The notes under the pieces were generated by a model, which worked only from the letters and a program-made list of their open reading frames with translations, did not search any database and was not told where the DNA came from. Positions 31,955-40,532 of a stretch of 64,000 nt of DNA are shown here, piece by piece; position 1 is the first letter of the stretch; every line of letters starts with the position of its first letter. The DNA lies in contig JADJQX010000007.1 of the NCBI GenBank assembly GCA_016712525.1, positions 310,001 to 374,000 on the forward strand. The letters are read 5' to 3'. The DNA comes from Myxococcales bacterium. Lineage in GTDB: Bacteria; Myxococcota_A; Polyangia; Polyangiales; Polyangiaceae. Made by a program: the position numbers and the translations under genes.

Positions 31955-32554
31955 TCACTCGCAGGCGTCGCCCGAGGAGGGGCTACACGAGCGTTTGCAG
32001 GAGGACTCTGCGGTGACCGGGACGCTCTCCTTCACGCAGTAGCTGCCCGCGAGCTTCTCCGCGCCCGGGACGAGCGCGATGATGTCCTTGCAGGAGAACC
32101 CGGCTCCGCACGGGCAGTACGAGCCGCCGTCGTCGGTGCGGCCCTCGGCGTTGGCGCATCGGCACGAGCAGTAGACCGCGTCGGCCGCGCGTCGGTCGGC
32201 GCACTGGGGCTCGACGCCGTCGACGCCGGAGGGCCGGACCGGCTCACCGCTCGGCGTCAGGCAGCCGCCGCTCGTGAGGTCCCCGTACGGGCAGGAGACC
32301 CGCCCCCGAAAGTGGTTCACGAGGCAGACACCCGAAGTGCACGAGCGGCTGCGATCCTCGATCACGACCTCGGCCTCGTGGAACGACGCGAACCGCGGGT
32401 CGCTCTCGGCCGCCGGCACGCACGGGTCACCGATCCCGAGTCGCTCGTGGACGCCGGGCACGTCGGTGCTGTCGGGATCGACGACGCCGAGGCAGCCCGC
32501 GGTCGCGAGGGCCACGAGGCCGCAGGCGATCGTCGAAATTACAATTGGTTTCAT
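31955..32554 (-). CDS. Cys-rich lipoprotein
   Basis: The 199-residue protein has a signal peptide and lipobox TAGC (about Cys21). Some 20 further Cys residues follow, including CSCRC and CPCG pairs, indicating a disulfide-rich or metal-binding fold outside the cytoplasm. I do not recognise a named domain. Genes of this style are common in Polyangiales. Start ATG 32554. It is followed on the same strand by the MBL hydrolase, but co-transcription is not certain. Confidence 0.72.
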   Translation of the reverse strand: MKPIVISTIACGLVALATAGCLGVVDPDSTDVPGVHERLGIGDPCVPAAESDPRFASFHEAEVVIEDRSRSCTSGVCLVNHFRGRVSCPYGDLTSGGCLTPSGEPVRPSGVDGVEPQCADRRAADAVYCSCRCANAEGRTDDGGSYCPCGAGFSCKDIIALVPGAEKLAGSYCVKESVPVTAESSCKRSCSPSSGDACE

Positions 32555-32679
32555 AGGATTACGTGCTCCTTTGGTTTTCGCGGGGGGCCTTGGCGCCGCG
32601 AACGGGGCGGCGTCGCGAGGGCGGATCCGGGCCTCGGCTCGACCGCGTTCGGCCGGGCCTTCGGCACACCGGGGCTACG

Positions 32680-33186
32680 TCACAGCGAGCAGCGGCTGCG
32701 AGCGTTCGTGGCGACGAGGCGACCCCAAGGGTGGCCTTGCACGAGGTCGGCCACGGCGAGCTGGTTGTCGCGGAACTCGACCGCATGGACGCCGTCGCGG
32801 ACGATGCGCGGGCTGAACGAGAAGCCTGCTCGGTCGCCCGACTCGGCGCTCGCGAACGTGTAGCGCCCGCGGATGCACGTCGTACCGTCGTCGAGCTCGT
32901 ACACCCCGGACTCCGTGAGGGTGATCTCGAACGTGACCCCGATGCTCGCCGGGGCGACCTCGGTGCCCTCGGCCGACGCCGACTTCGTGAGGCTTCGGAG
33001 CGAGAATCGGCCGAAGATCGTGTTGCGGACGTCGACCGGCGGAGAGGACGACGTGCCGTTCACGCTCGGACCGTTCGAGCCGCCGTCGATCGCCGCGCCC
33101 TCGCAGCCGGCGCCCAGGAAGGGGACGGCGAGCATGGCGAGGGCGATCGCGTGCGGAGCGAAGGCGGCCCGAGACTTGGTCCTCAC
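32680..33186 (-). CDS. Hypothetical lipoprotein, last gene of the ECF sigma operon
   Basis: The 168-residue protein has a lipobox GAGC (Cys28), a Gly/Ser linker and a compact beta-rich domain (GVTFEITLTESGVYELDDGT, GRYTFASAESGDRAGFSFSP) resembling META/lipocalin-like lipoproteins. No catalytic residue is evident. ATG 33186 overlaps the preceding gene by four bases (33183-33186), tying it to the sigma factor operon as a likely regulated or sensing component. Its role is unknown. Confidence 0.72.
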   Translation of the reverse strand: MRTKSRAAFAPHAIALAMLAVPFLGAGCEGAAIDGGSNGPSVNGTSSSPPVDVRNTIFGRFSLRSLTKSASAEGTEVAPASIGVTFEITLTESGVYELDDGTTCIRGRYTFASAESGDRAGFSFSPRIVRDGVHAVEFRDNQLAVADLVQGHPWGRLVATNARSRCSL

Positions 33187-33878
33187 CGCCCGTCTCCGAT
33201 CGTCGAGAGGGACGAGCGCACCGAACGAAGCATGGCGCTCTGCGGGAACCGGCGCTCGAACGCGGCGCCTCGGGCTCGAGCCTCGGCGTGCCGGCCCGCG
33301 TCGACGAGGGCCTTCGTCGCGATGGCCTCGCGCTCTTCGACGAGGGCGCCTTGGGGAAAGTCCCTCTTGTGGCGATCGGCGAGGGCGACGGCCTGGTTCG
33401 GCTCTCCGCTCGCGAGGGCGACCCGCGCCGCGTCGAGCACGTTTCGTTCGGCCGAGAGGCGATCGCCGGACGCGGAGGGAGCGGGGGCGGACACGCCTGC
33501 CTTGGCGGGCCCCTGTTCGGCCGGGGCGGGCGCGTCGGCCCTCACCGGGTAAGCGATGGGCACGTCGACCGGCACGTACACGATCTCGCTCGGGGTCGCG
33601 GGGGTCGTCGTGCCCTTCGGCAGGCCCACGAGGCCCATCACGAGGGCTCCGACGAGGACGCCCACGAGACCCGTGACGATGGGGGATGCGGCTCGGCTCG
33701 GCGCGGGCGCCGCGGGCGGTACGGGTGCCGTGGCTTCGGCTTCCGCGGCTTCGACGCGCTTCATGATGGCGTCGAAGGCCCGCTCTCGGGCGCCCGGAGG
33801 GGGAAAGGGCTCGGCGAGGCGATCGCGATCGAGGAGGGAGGAGATGTCGTCGTCGAGGGGGGGAAGGTCGTAGCTCAT
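33183..33878 (-). CDS. Single-pass membrane protein, candidate ECF regulator
   Basis: The 231-residue protein has a short cytoplasmic N-terminus (DDDISSLLDRDRLAEPFP), a helix and one membrane segment (about 67-86). A Pro/Ala linker and a periplasmic helical tail with TPR-like character (VLDAARVALASGEPNQAVALADRHKRDFP) follow. The place right after an ECF sigma gene, with a 4-base overlap, is where anti-sigma factors sit, and the size and topology fit. The cytoplasmic part lacks the HxxxCxxC zinc motif of ZAS anti-sigma factors, so this is a guess. Similar gene orders occur widely in Polyangia. Confidence 0.7.
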   Translation of the reverse strand: MSYDLPPLDDDISSLLDRDRLAEPFPPPGARERAFDAIMKRVEAAEAEATAPVPPAAPAPSRAASPIVTGLVGVLVGALVMGLVGLPKGTTTPATPSEIVYVPVDVPIAYPVRADAPAPAEQGPAKAGVSAPAPSASGDRLSAERNVLDAARVALASGEPNQAVALADRHKRDFPQGALVEEREAIATKALVDAGRHAEARARGAAFERRFPQSAMLRSVRSSLSTIGDGR

Positions 33879-34543
33879 GGGCGGCTCCCTTGGGCGCTCA
33901 GCCGGCGGATCGCCGCGGCGAAGTCTTGGCGTGCGGCGCGGAGCCGCGTGTAGGCCGTCCCCAGGGGAATACCGAGGGCTTCGGCGATCGTGGGGACGGG
34001 GACGTGATCGAGCTCGTGCATCACGAAGACCGATCGATGGGGAAGGTCGAGGGTGTCGAGGCCGCGGGCCACGAGCACACGCTCCTCCTGTCGGATGGCC
34101 TGCTCGTCGGGCATGGGCCCGGGGTGAGCCTGTAGGGGCTCCGACTCACCGCCCAGCGTCTCGTGGCGGTTGCGGGCGAGCTTTCTGTAATCGGATGCAG
34201 CGCGGACCGCGAACGCGAAGAGCCAGGGCCGGATGGGGCGCGCCGGATCGTAGGCGCCGAGCTTGCCGTGCACGCGGAAGAAGACCTCGTTCGTCACGTC
34301 CTCGCGGTCGCGGTCGGAGACCCCGAGGCGCCGCAGGGAGATCCAGACGTAGTCGTAGTGGGCCTCGAAGATCGCGCGAAAGCTCAAGACCCGCTCGCTC
34401 GTGCGAGGCCGGGCCTCGGGCGCGGGCGGCGCTTCGCTGTCGAGCGCCGAGGCGGCGTGGAGGGGGGAGAGCGTCAGGGTCACATCCATGGCTTGGGCCG
34501 GCCCCTCCGCGCCCATTTCGCTTTCTTCCGCCGCGTCGCCCAC
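33875..34543 (-). CDS. ECF-type RNA polymerase sigma factor
   Basis: The 222-residue protein has sigma region 2 (about 55-120: FRAIFEAHYDYVWISLRRLG, DREDVTNEVFFRVHGKL, RPWLFAFAVRAASDYRK). Region 4 follows (about 160-215: LDTLDLPHRSVFVMHELD, IAEALGIPLGTAYTRLRAAR) with its helix-turn-helix. The first 50 residues are a nonconserved extension; starts at 34516 or 34489 would shorten it, and GTG 34543 is the longest choice. It overlaps the membrane protein gene by ATGA. The regulon is not known; the co-encoded envelope proteins suggest cell-surface stress or nutrient signalling. Confidence 0.93.
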   Translation of the reverse strand: MGDAAEESEMGAEGPAQAMDVTLTLSPLHAASALDSEAPPAPEARPRTSERVLSFRAIFEAHYDYVWISLRRLGVSDRDREDVTNEVFFRVHGKLGAYDPARPIRPWLFAFAVRAASDYRKLARNRHETLGGESEPLQAHPGPMPDEQAIRQEERVLVARGLDTLDLPHRSVFVMHELDHVPVPTIAEALGIPLGTAYTRLRAARQDFAAAIRRLSAQGSRP

Positions 34544-34615
34544 ACCTCAGCGTACGGCACGCCGTGGACCCTCGCACGGCCAGATTCCCCAGCATTTTCG
34601 GCCCGATGGGGACAT

Positions 34616-34630
34616 ATGCCGTTTCGGCAT
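34616..34630. terminator. Small perfect stem-loop after the secreted barrel-like gene
   Basis: ATGCCG/CGGCAT pair around a 3-base loop 3 bases past the stop of the gene at 34634-35653 and upstream of the sigma gene. It could end that transcript or be a small operator; no U tract follows. Confidence 0.4.
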
Positions 34631-34633
34631 GCT

Positions 34634-35653
34634 CTAGAACCGGACGGCGACCTGGAGGCCGAGACCGAGCGCCGCGGGGCCGGTGCGGTAGGCCGGGATG
34701 CCGTTCACCGCGATGCTCGGCCGTGTGAGGGCGAAGCGCACGTCCGCGAACGCGCGGAGCACGAGGTGCTCTCCGAAGACGAGCTCGATCCCCGGCTCGA
34801 GGCCCGCGGACGCGACGATCGCCGTGCCCGACTTGGGGGCGTCGATGCCCGCGCCTCCGCCTTCGAGCACACCGACCGCGCCCTTCGCGCACGCGTAGGG
34901 GAGGGCCAGGTGGTAGCAGACCGAGAGCGAGCCCGTGGCGACGGACGCGCGAGCCTTGAAGGCGCCCTCGGAGCCTTCCGACGGCAAGAGCGCGACGAAA
35001 TCGGCCGCGACGCGCACGTCTCTCACGCGGAGGCCGAGCCCGGCCCCGAGGCCGAGCGTGAGCGCGGGGGACTGCCCGGCCGTGCCGAGCCCGGTGATCG
35101 TGGCCTCGGGGAAGACGGTGCGAGGGGCCGGGGCCGGGGCGGCGGGGGGCTCCGTGCGGTCCGAGGTCGAAGGTGGCGGGGGCGCTCTCTCCGGGACGGG
35201 CTCCGGCGGACGCTCCGGCGTCGCCTCGGGCTCGGGGGTCTTCGGGAGCGACGCGGCGAGGTCGTCGACGACGATGCTCAGGTTCAGCGCGACGGTGCGG
35301 ACGAGCTCGCCGCACTCGCGTGACGACGACTGGAGCGCGCGGGTGCCCGTGACCTTCCCCTCTTTGTCGATCACGCGCACTCGGGCAGAAAACCCCATGG
35401 GATCACGCTTTTCCAGCTCGGCGACGAGCGTCGTGTCGGCCACGGGGAAGAACGGATCGTACCCGAGGCGCTGCACGACGGCCCGACGGAGCTCGTCCTC
35501 GCCGGGGCACGAGGTGGCGCCCTCGCCGCGCACGTAGACGAGCTTCGCCGTCGGCGTCGCCGTGGCGGCCCGGGAGAGCGTGACCGCCGCGGCGAGGACC
35601 ACGGAGGCCGAGAGCGCGCGGGCGCGGGCTCGATGGCGCACCCCGAGCCTCAC
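34634..35653 (-). CDS. Secreted protein with C-terminal beta-barrel-like region
   Basis: The 339-residue protein has a signal peptide (VVLAAAVTLSRAATA). A soluble N-terminal part with two Cys (ATSCPGEDELRRAVVQRLGYDPF, SSSRECGELVRTVALNLSIVV) resembles the periplasmic domains of many Polyangia proteins found by sigma factors. A Pro-rich linker and a strand-rich C-terminal half ending LGLGLQVAVRF, with a terminal Phe as in outer-membrane barrels, follow. GTG 35653 is 1 base after the tatC stop, so it is probably translated from the tat transcript. Function unknown. Confidence 0.75.
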   Translation of the reverse strand: MRLGVRHRARARALSASVVLAAAVTLSRAATATPTAKLVYVRGEGATSCPGEDELRRAVVQRLGYDPFFPVADTTLVAELEKRDPMGFSARVRVIDKEGKVTGTRALQSSSRECGELVRTVALNLSIVVDDLAASLPKTPEPEATPERPPEPVPERAPPPPSTSDRTEPPAAPAPAPRTVFPEATITGLGTAGQSPALTLGLGAGLGLRVRDVRVAADFVALLPSEGSEGAFKARASVATGSLSVCYHLALPYACAKGAVGVLEGGGAGIDAPKSGTAIVASAGLEPGIELVFGEHLVLRAFADVRFALTRPSIAVNGIPAYRTGPAALGLGLQVAVRF

Positions 35654-35654
35654 G

Positions 35655-36482
35655 TCATTCGTCCGCCGACGGCTCCGGCTCCGGGCGCTTCGGCGCGACC
35701 AGGAACGAGACGCCCACCGAGACGAAGTAGAGGAGGCAGAGCGCGCCCGAGACGGCGATTTGGCTCGTCACCTCGGGGCCGGGGGTGGCGATGGCGCCCA
35801 GGATGAACGAGCCCAAGATCGCCCAGCGGCTGAACTTGACGAGCTGCTTCGGCGTGACGATGCCCGCGATCGCGAGGAACGTGATGAAGAGCGGCAGCTC
35901 GAAGACGAAGCCGAACGCGAGCAACATGCGCGTGGCGAAATCGAGGTAGTGCTCCTGCGTAGGACGCGTGATGAGCAGCATGTCGGCGTCGCCGTCGACC
36001 CGGCCGTTCAGCGAGAAGAAGTAGTTGAAGGTGAACGGGAACGCGACGTAGTACGCGAACGCCACGCCCGACAAAAAGAGCCCCGTCGAGAAGAAGACGA
36101 ACGGGACGATGTAGCGCTTCTCGCGCGAGTAGAGGCCCGGGCTGATGAACGCCCAGAGCTGGTAGAAGATGATGGGCGCGCCGATGACGACGCCGCCGGT
36201 CATGGCGAGCTGGAGGTAGTTCGAGAAGGCGTCGGCCGGGGCGAGGCCCTGCATCTCGAACTTCATGTCCGGGAAGTGCTCCTTCCAGATGCGCTGGTAG
36301 GGCAGGGCGAGGAAGCGGAGGAGCTTCTCTTTGTACGTCCAGCACGCGATCGTGCCGATGAGCGTGCCCGCCGCGGCCTTGATGACCCGCTTGCGGAACT
36401 CGTCGAGGTGCTCCCAGATGGTCATGCGCACGTCGGCTTCGGGGTCCGTGTGCGTGAGCTCCTCGGTCTCGTCGGTGCTCAT
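35655..36482 (-). CDS. tatC: Sec-independent protein translocase TatC
   Basis: The 275-residue integral membrane protein has six hydrophobic helices and the TatC hallmarks. The signal-peptide-binding N-terminal block TIWEHLDEFRKRVIKA is at about 21-36, with FSNYLQLAMTGGVVIGAPIIFYQLWAFI and PGLYSREKRYIVPF after it, and FELPLFITFLAIAGI and AIATPGPEVTSQ near the end. It is the receptor for twin-arginine signal peptides. ATG 36482 overlaps tatB by four bases. The short acidic N- and C-terminal tails are ordinary. Confidence 0.96.
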   Translation of the reverse strand: MSTDETEELTHTDPEADVRMTIWEHLDEFRKRVIKAAAGTLIGTIACWTYKEKLLRFLALPYQRIWKEHFPDMKFEMQGLAPADAFSNYLQLAMTGGVVIGAPIIFYQLWAFISPGLYSREKRYIVPFVFFSTGLFLSGVAFAYYVAFPFTFNYFFSLNGRVDGDADMLLITRPTQEHYLDFATRMLLAFGFVFELPLFITFLAIAGIVTPKQLVKFSRWAILGSFILGAIATPGPEVTSQIAVSGALCLLYFVSVGVSFLVAPKRPEPEPSADE

Positions 36483-37135
36483 GGCGCGCTCTTTTCCGCC
36501 TCGGGGGCCTCGGCGCGGAGGGGGGCGTCGACGGCGACGCCGCTGGCCGTGCCGTCGCTGCCGTCGTTAGGGAGGTCGGTCGAGGTGACGTCGCCCGTGG
36601 GCTCGGACGGCTCGCCGGAGTCGGCGTCGGTCTCTCCGTCGTCGCCTTCGTCGGGGACCGGATCGTCGGGGACGATGCCGTCGACCGAGCCCGTGCGGTA
36701 GAGCGGATCGCGGTCGAGCGCGGAGCGAGGGAAGCTCGCGTCGTAGACGAACGAGGTGTCGGGCATGGCGTCGAACCCGTCGGGGCCGACGATGGGGTGC
36801 TCGCGGTCCTCGGAGACGAAGCTCGCCCCGAGCGCCGCGTCGACGTACGGGTCGGGGGGCGAGTACGCGGGGCCGTCGTCGATCCGTATGTCCCGGGAAA
36901 CACTCTCGATTTCGCCGCGCGCGAGCTTTCGGATCTCGGCGATGTCCTTGCCGAGGCCCTCGCCGCGGAGCACGTCGTCGATGCCGCTCTGGGAGCGGAG
37001 GTCGAAGGCCATCCGGCGCAGCTTGCCGGACCACATCCCGAGCTTCTTCAGCACCTTGGGCAGGTCTTTCGGACCGATGACGACGATCGCCACGATCACG
37101 ACCAGCACGAGCTCGCCGAAGCCCATTCCGAACAC
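36479..37135 (-). CDS. tatB: Sec-independent translocase TatB
   Basis: The 218-residue protein begins MFGMGFGELVLVVIVAIVVIGPKDLPKVL, the membrane helix and hinge of TatB. An amphipathic helix (KLGMWSGKLRRMAFDLRSQS) and a long acidic Asp/Glu/Ser/Thr-rich tail follow. GTG 37135 is preferred because it gives the classical N-terminus; the frame extends 13 codons further. The tail is longer than in E. coli TatB (171 residues in total). tatA is not in the window, so either it lies elsewhere or this protein serves both roles. It is coupled to tatC. Confidence 0.9.
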   Translation of the reverse strand: MFGMGFGELVLVVIVAIVVIGPKDLPKVLKKLGMWSGKLRRMAFDLRSQSGIDDVLRGEGLGKDIAEIRKLARGEIESVSRDIRIDDGPAYSPPDPYVDAALGASFVSEDREHPIVGPDGFDAMPDTSFVYDASFPRSALDRDPLYRTGSVDGIVPDDPVPDEGDDGETDADSGEPSEPTGDVTSTDLPNDGSDGTASGVAVDAPLRAEAPEAEKSAP

Positions 37136-37294
37136 GTGACGTACCCTAGCATACGCGGTCGCCCGGGAGCCCATGCTCGATCACGCGGAAAGCGCGAAGG
37201 CGGTCGGCCGGGGGGCCGGAGGGTCGTGGGCTCGCGGAAAAGAGCCGGCGAACGCGTTCCCGGGCGCCCGGTCCCGTGGTAAGTGCGAGGCTCC

Positions 37295-38956
37295 ATGTTC
37301 GACGCCATCGCCAAAGGGTTTCGCCAAGCCAAAAACCGCCTCGCGGGCCTCACCGAGCTCACCGAGGGCAACGTCGAGACGGCCCTCCGCGAGGTTCGGC
37401 TGTCCCTGCTCGAGGCCGACGTCGAGATCGGCGTCGTGAAGACCTTCCTCGCCCGCGTCAAGGAGAAGGCGCTCGGCGAGGTCGTGCGCATCCGCGCCAA
37501 GGGCCAGGACGGGGAGACCATGAAGGTCTCGGCCGGCGACCAGTTCACCAAGATTTGTTACGACGAGCTCGTCGGCTTCATGGCGCCCCCCGAGGGCGCG
37601 CCGATCACCTTCGCGTCGAAGGGCCCGACCGGCATCATGATGGTCGGCCTCCAGGGCTCCGGCAAGACCACCACGTGCGCCAAGCTCGCGCGCATGCTCA
37701 AAAAAGACGGCAAGAAGCCGCTCCTCGTGGCCGCCGACATGCAGCGCCCGGCGGCCGTCGAGCAGCTCACCGTGCTCGGAAAGAGCATCGGCGTCCCGGT
37801 GTTCAACATCCCCGGAGAGAGCCCCGTCACGATCTGCACGAAGGCGATCGCCGAGGCGAAATCCAAGGGCTGCGACGTGATCGTGTTCGACACGGCGGGC
37901 CGCCTCGCGATCGACGAGGCGCTCATGAAGGAGCTCGCCGACATCAAGGAGAACGTGTCTCCCGAGAACATCTTCCTCGTCGTCGACGCCATGATCGGCC
38001 AAGACGCGGTGAAGGTCTCGAAGGGCTTCCACGACCGCCTCGGGCTCACCGGCGTCGTGCTCACGAAGCTCGACGGCGACGCGCGCGGCGGCGCGGCGCT
38101 CAGCGTGAAAGAGGTCACGGGCGCGCCGGTGCGCTTCGTCGGTATGGGCGAGGGCACCGACAAGTTCGAGGAGTTCCGCCCCGAGGGCATGGCGAGCCGC
38201 GTGCTCGGCATGGGCGACGTCGTCGGCCTCATGAAGGACTTTCAAGAGGTCATCGACGAGAAAAAGGCCGCCGAGGACGCCGCGAAGATGCTCTCGGGCA
38301 ACTTCACGCTGGGCGATTTCCTCGATCAAATCCGCATGATCAAGAAGATGGGCAGCTTGAACGACATCGTCGCCAAGATGCCCGGCATGGAGCAGATGGT
38401 GCCGCCGGGGGTGAACCTCGACGACCGCGAGCTCGTGCGCATCGAGGCCATGATCCAGAGCTTCACGACCTTCGAGCGGAACGACCCGTACGCGCTCGTG
38501 CGCGAGCCGTCGCGTGTCGCCCGCATCGCGAAGGGCTCCGGACAGACCGAGCAAGGCGTCCAGGAGCTCGTGCAGAAGTTCCTCTTCATGAAGCAGATGA
38601 TGGACGGCATGGGCGGTATGGGCGGGCTCGGCGGTCTGCTCGGGAAGATCCCCGGGATGAAGGGCGTCCAGATGGCGCGCCAAATGAAGAAGATGGCCCA
38701 AGGCGGCGGCGGCTTCCCCGGGATGCCCGGGATGCCGGGGATGCCTGGCATGGGCGGCTTCCCCGGGATGCCGGGGATGGGCGGCTTCCCCGGGATGCCG
38801 GGGATGGGCGGCTTCCCCGGCATGGGCAACATGTTCGGTCAGGGCGCTCCCGACGAGAGCCTCACCAAGATGAAGCCCCTCTCCACGGCCGAGAAGAACG
38901 CCAAAAAAGCGGCACGAAAGCGCGAAAAAGACGCCCGCAAGAAGACGCGCCGCTGA
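37295..38956 (+). CDS. ffh: Signal recognition particle protein Ffh
   Basis: The 553-residue SRP54 GTPase has an N-domain of four helices (1-100) and a G-domain with P-loop GLQGSGKT at 118-125. It also has the DTAGRLAIDEALMKEL block, TKLDGDARGGAALSV and the Met-rich M-domain (about 310-450) that binds signal sequences and 4.5S RNA. The protein is longer than E. coli Ffh (453) because of a tail from about 470. The tail has repeats of GGFPGMPGM and a Lys/Arg-rich end. ATG 37295 is the start matching MFDxI of other Ffh proteins. It is divergent from tatBC and followed after 16 bases by a lipoprotein gene. Confidence 0.96.
   Translation: MFDAIAKGFRQAKNRLAGLTELTEGNVETALREVRLSLLEADVEIGVVKTFLARVKEKALGEVVRIRAKGQDGETMKVSAGDQFTKICYDELVGFMAPPEGAPITFASKGPTGIMMVGLQGSGKTTTCAKLARMLKKDGKKPLLVAADMQRPAAVEQLTVLGKSIGVPVFNIPGESPVTICTKAIAEAKSKGCDVIVFDTAGRLAIDEALMKELADIKENVSPENIFLVVDAMIGQDAVKVSKGFHDRLGLTGVVLTKLDGDARGGAALSVKEVTGAPVRFVGMGEGTDKFEEFRPEGMASRVLGMGDVVGLMKDFQEVIDEKKAAEDAAKMLSGNFTLGDFLDQIRMIKKMGSLNDIVAKMPGMEQMVPPGVNLDDRELVRIEAMIQSFTTFERNDPYALVREPSRVARIAKGSGQTEQGVQELVQKFLFMKQMMDGMGGMGGLGGLLGKIPGMKGVQMARQMKKMAQGGGGFPGMPGMPGMPGMGGFPGMPGMGGFPGMPGMGGFPGMGNMFGQGAPDESLTKMKPLSTAEKNAKKAARKREKDARKKTRR
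38708..38826. repeat. Gly-Phe-Pro-Gly-Met coding repeats in the ffh tail
   Basis: Imperfect repeats of 9 bases (GGGATGCCG, coding for GMP) group into three to four 24-base units coding for GGFPGMPG-type peptides. They are in frame and lie past the conserved M-domain, making a flexible Met-rich tail. Confidence 0.8.
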
Positions 38957-38972
38957 GCCCGAGGACGACGTC

Positions 38973-40439
38973 ATGAGCACGACCATCTCTAAAGTGACGA
39001 AGCGGGTCCGCCCGGCGCTCCTCTTCGCGGCGATCGCGGCCCTCGGCCTCGCGGCGTGTGTCGGCGGAGGCAAGGGTCAGTCGGCCGAGGACAAAGAGCG
39101 CCTCAAGGCCTTCGTCGTCGAGTCGGTCCCCGACAACGCCAAGAAGATCGACGCCAACTTCGAGAACAAAATCCACCTCGTCGGTGTGCGCGCCGAGCCC
39201 GAGAACGCGCCCCCGGGCACCGAGGTGAAGCTCACGTTCTACTGGCGCTGCGACGAGCCGATCGAGCCGGGTTGGGCGCTGTCGACCCACGTGCAGCACG
39301 AGGGCTTCGAGCGCCCCGACAACCTCGACGCCGCAGGTCCCCTCCGCGAGTGGAAGGAAGGGCAGCAGATCTTCGGGCCGTCGCGCTGGGAGCGCGGCAA
39401 GATCTACGTCGACGAGCAGACGTACCGCATGCCCACGGACTTGAAGGGGCCCGACTCGCTCGTCTACCTCTCGATCTGGAAGAACGACGCGCGCCTCCGC
39501 ATCCAGAGCGGCCCGACCGATGGCCAGAACCGCGTGATCGCGGCCAAGCTGAAGACGGGGCTCGCCCCGCAAGCTCCCGAAAAGGTTCAAGAAAAGGGCG
39601 CGATCCCGGAGCTCTCCGTCAAGAAGCTCGCGGCCACCGAGAAGATCGTCGTCGACGGCAAGGGCGACGAGCCGGCGTGGAAGGTGGCGCCGAGCACGGG
39701 GGCCTTCGTCAACGTGTCGAGCGGTGAGCCGAACACGGGCGCGCTCGGTGGCCAGGCGAAGCTCGCGTGGGACAAGGAGAACCTCTACGTCCTCTTCGAG
39801 GTGAAGGATCCGAACGTGACGGGCGGCTTCACCGATCCGAAGGATCAACCGAAGCGCCACACGTCGACCGGGCAGCCCATGCTCTGGAACGGGCACACCG
39901 TCGAGATGATGGTCGACCCCGACGGCGACGGCGACAACGTCAACTACTACGAGCTCCAGATCAACCCGCAGAACAAGGTCTTCAAGAGCCAGTTCGACGG
40001 GTACAACGCCCCGCGCGGCGGCGACTACGGCCCGTTCGGCCACGAAGACTGGGACCCGAAGCTGAAGAGCGCGGTCGGAATCCAGGGCACGCTCGACAAG
40101 GCCGACGACAAAGACGAAGGCTACGTGGTCGAGGTCGCGATCCCGTGGGCCGCCTACACGAAGGGCGCGGCCACGTTGCCACCCAAGTCGGGCGACACGT
40201 GGCGCGTGAACTTCTACGCGATGCAGGACAACGGCGGCGTCGCGTGGTCGGCGATCTTGGGGCAGGGCAACTTCCACAAGTCGTCGCGGTTCGGCAAGGT
40301 GCGCTTCGTGTCGGACGAGCCCACGGGCGCGGCGGACGCGGGGGCAGGCGACGCGGGCGCGGCCACGGACGCGGGCGCAAAGGACGGCGGCTCCGGCGGG
40401 GACGCGGGCGCGAAGAAGCCCGTCGCACCGAAGAAGTAG
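38973..40439 (+). CDS. Lipoprotein with a C-terminal CBM9-like sugar-binding domain
   Basis: The 488-residue protein has a lipobox LAAC (Cys29). A beta-sandwich N-terminal domain follows (about 45-200, GTEVKLTFYWRCDEPIEPGWAL), with a CBM9-type domain at about 215-450. The latter has IVVDGKGDEPAWKVAP, KLAWDKENLYVLFEVKDPNV, WNGHTVEMMVDPDGDGDN and YVVEVAIPWAAY. CBM9 domains bind reducing ends of polysaccharides in secreted enzymes; here no enzyme domain follows. An Ala/Asp/Gly-rich tail ends the protein. It lies 16 bases after ffh and may be on its transcript. The ligand and the reason for pairing with ffh are unknown. Confidence 0.85.
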   Translation: MSTTISKVTKRVRPALLFAAIAALGLAACVGGGKGQSAEDKERLKAFVVESVPDNAKKIDANFENKIHLVGVRAEPENAPPGTEVKLTFYWRCDEPIEPGWALSTHVQHEGFERPDNLDAAGPLREWKEGQQIFGPSRWERGKIYVDEQTYRMPTDLKGPDSLVYLSIWKNDARLRIQSGPTDGQNRVIAAKLKTGLAPQAPEKVQEKGAIPELSVKKLAATEKIVVDGKGDEPAWKVAPSTGAFVNVSSGEPNTGALGGQAKLAWDKENLYVLFEVKDPNVTGGFTDPKDQPKRHTSTGQPMLWNGHTVEMMVDPDGDGDNVNYYELQINPQNKVFKSQFDGYNAPRGGDYGPFGHEDWDPKLKSAVGIQGTLDKADDKDEGYVVEVAIPWAAYTKGAATLPPKSGDTWRVNFYAMQDNGGVAWSAILGQGNFHKSSRFGKVRFVSDEPTGAADAGAGDAGAATDAGAKDGGSGGDAGAKKPVAPKK

Positions 40440-40464
40440 GCGTCACGCGCTCGAGCATCGAAGA

Positions 40465-40500
40465 GGCCCGCGCTCCCTCCGTCGAGAGGTGACGCGGGCC
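40465..40500. terminator. Bidirectional terminator between the CBM9 lipoprotein and the GNAT gene
   Basis: Arms GGCCCGCG/CGCGGGCC (8 bp) with an inner CCTC/GAGG pairing lie between two convergent stops, 25 bases after the lipoprotein stop. No U tract is seen. Confidence 0.65.
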
Positions 40501-40532
40501 ATCGTCGTCTCAGGCCGGCGGCTCCGCGAGCG

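Noticed and set aside
34544..34633. Autoregulated ECF promoter upstream of the sigma gene
   Set aside because: A GGAAT-like -35 can be found on the minus strand, but no -10 sits at 16-17 bases, so the match is not convincing.
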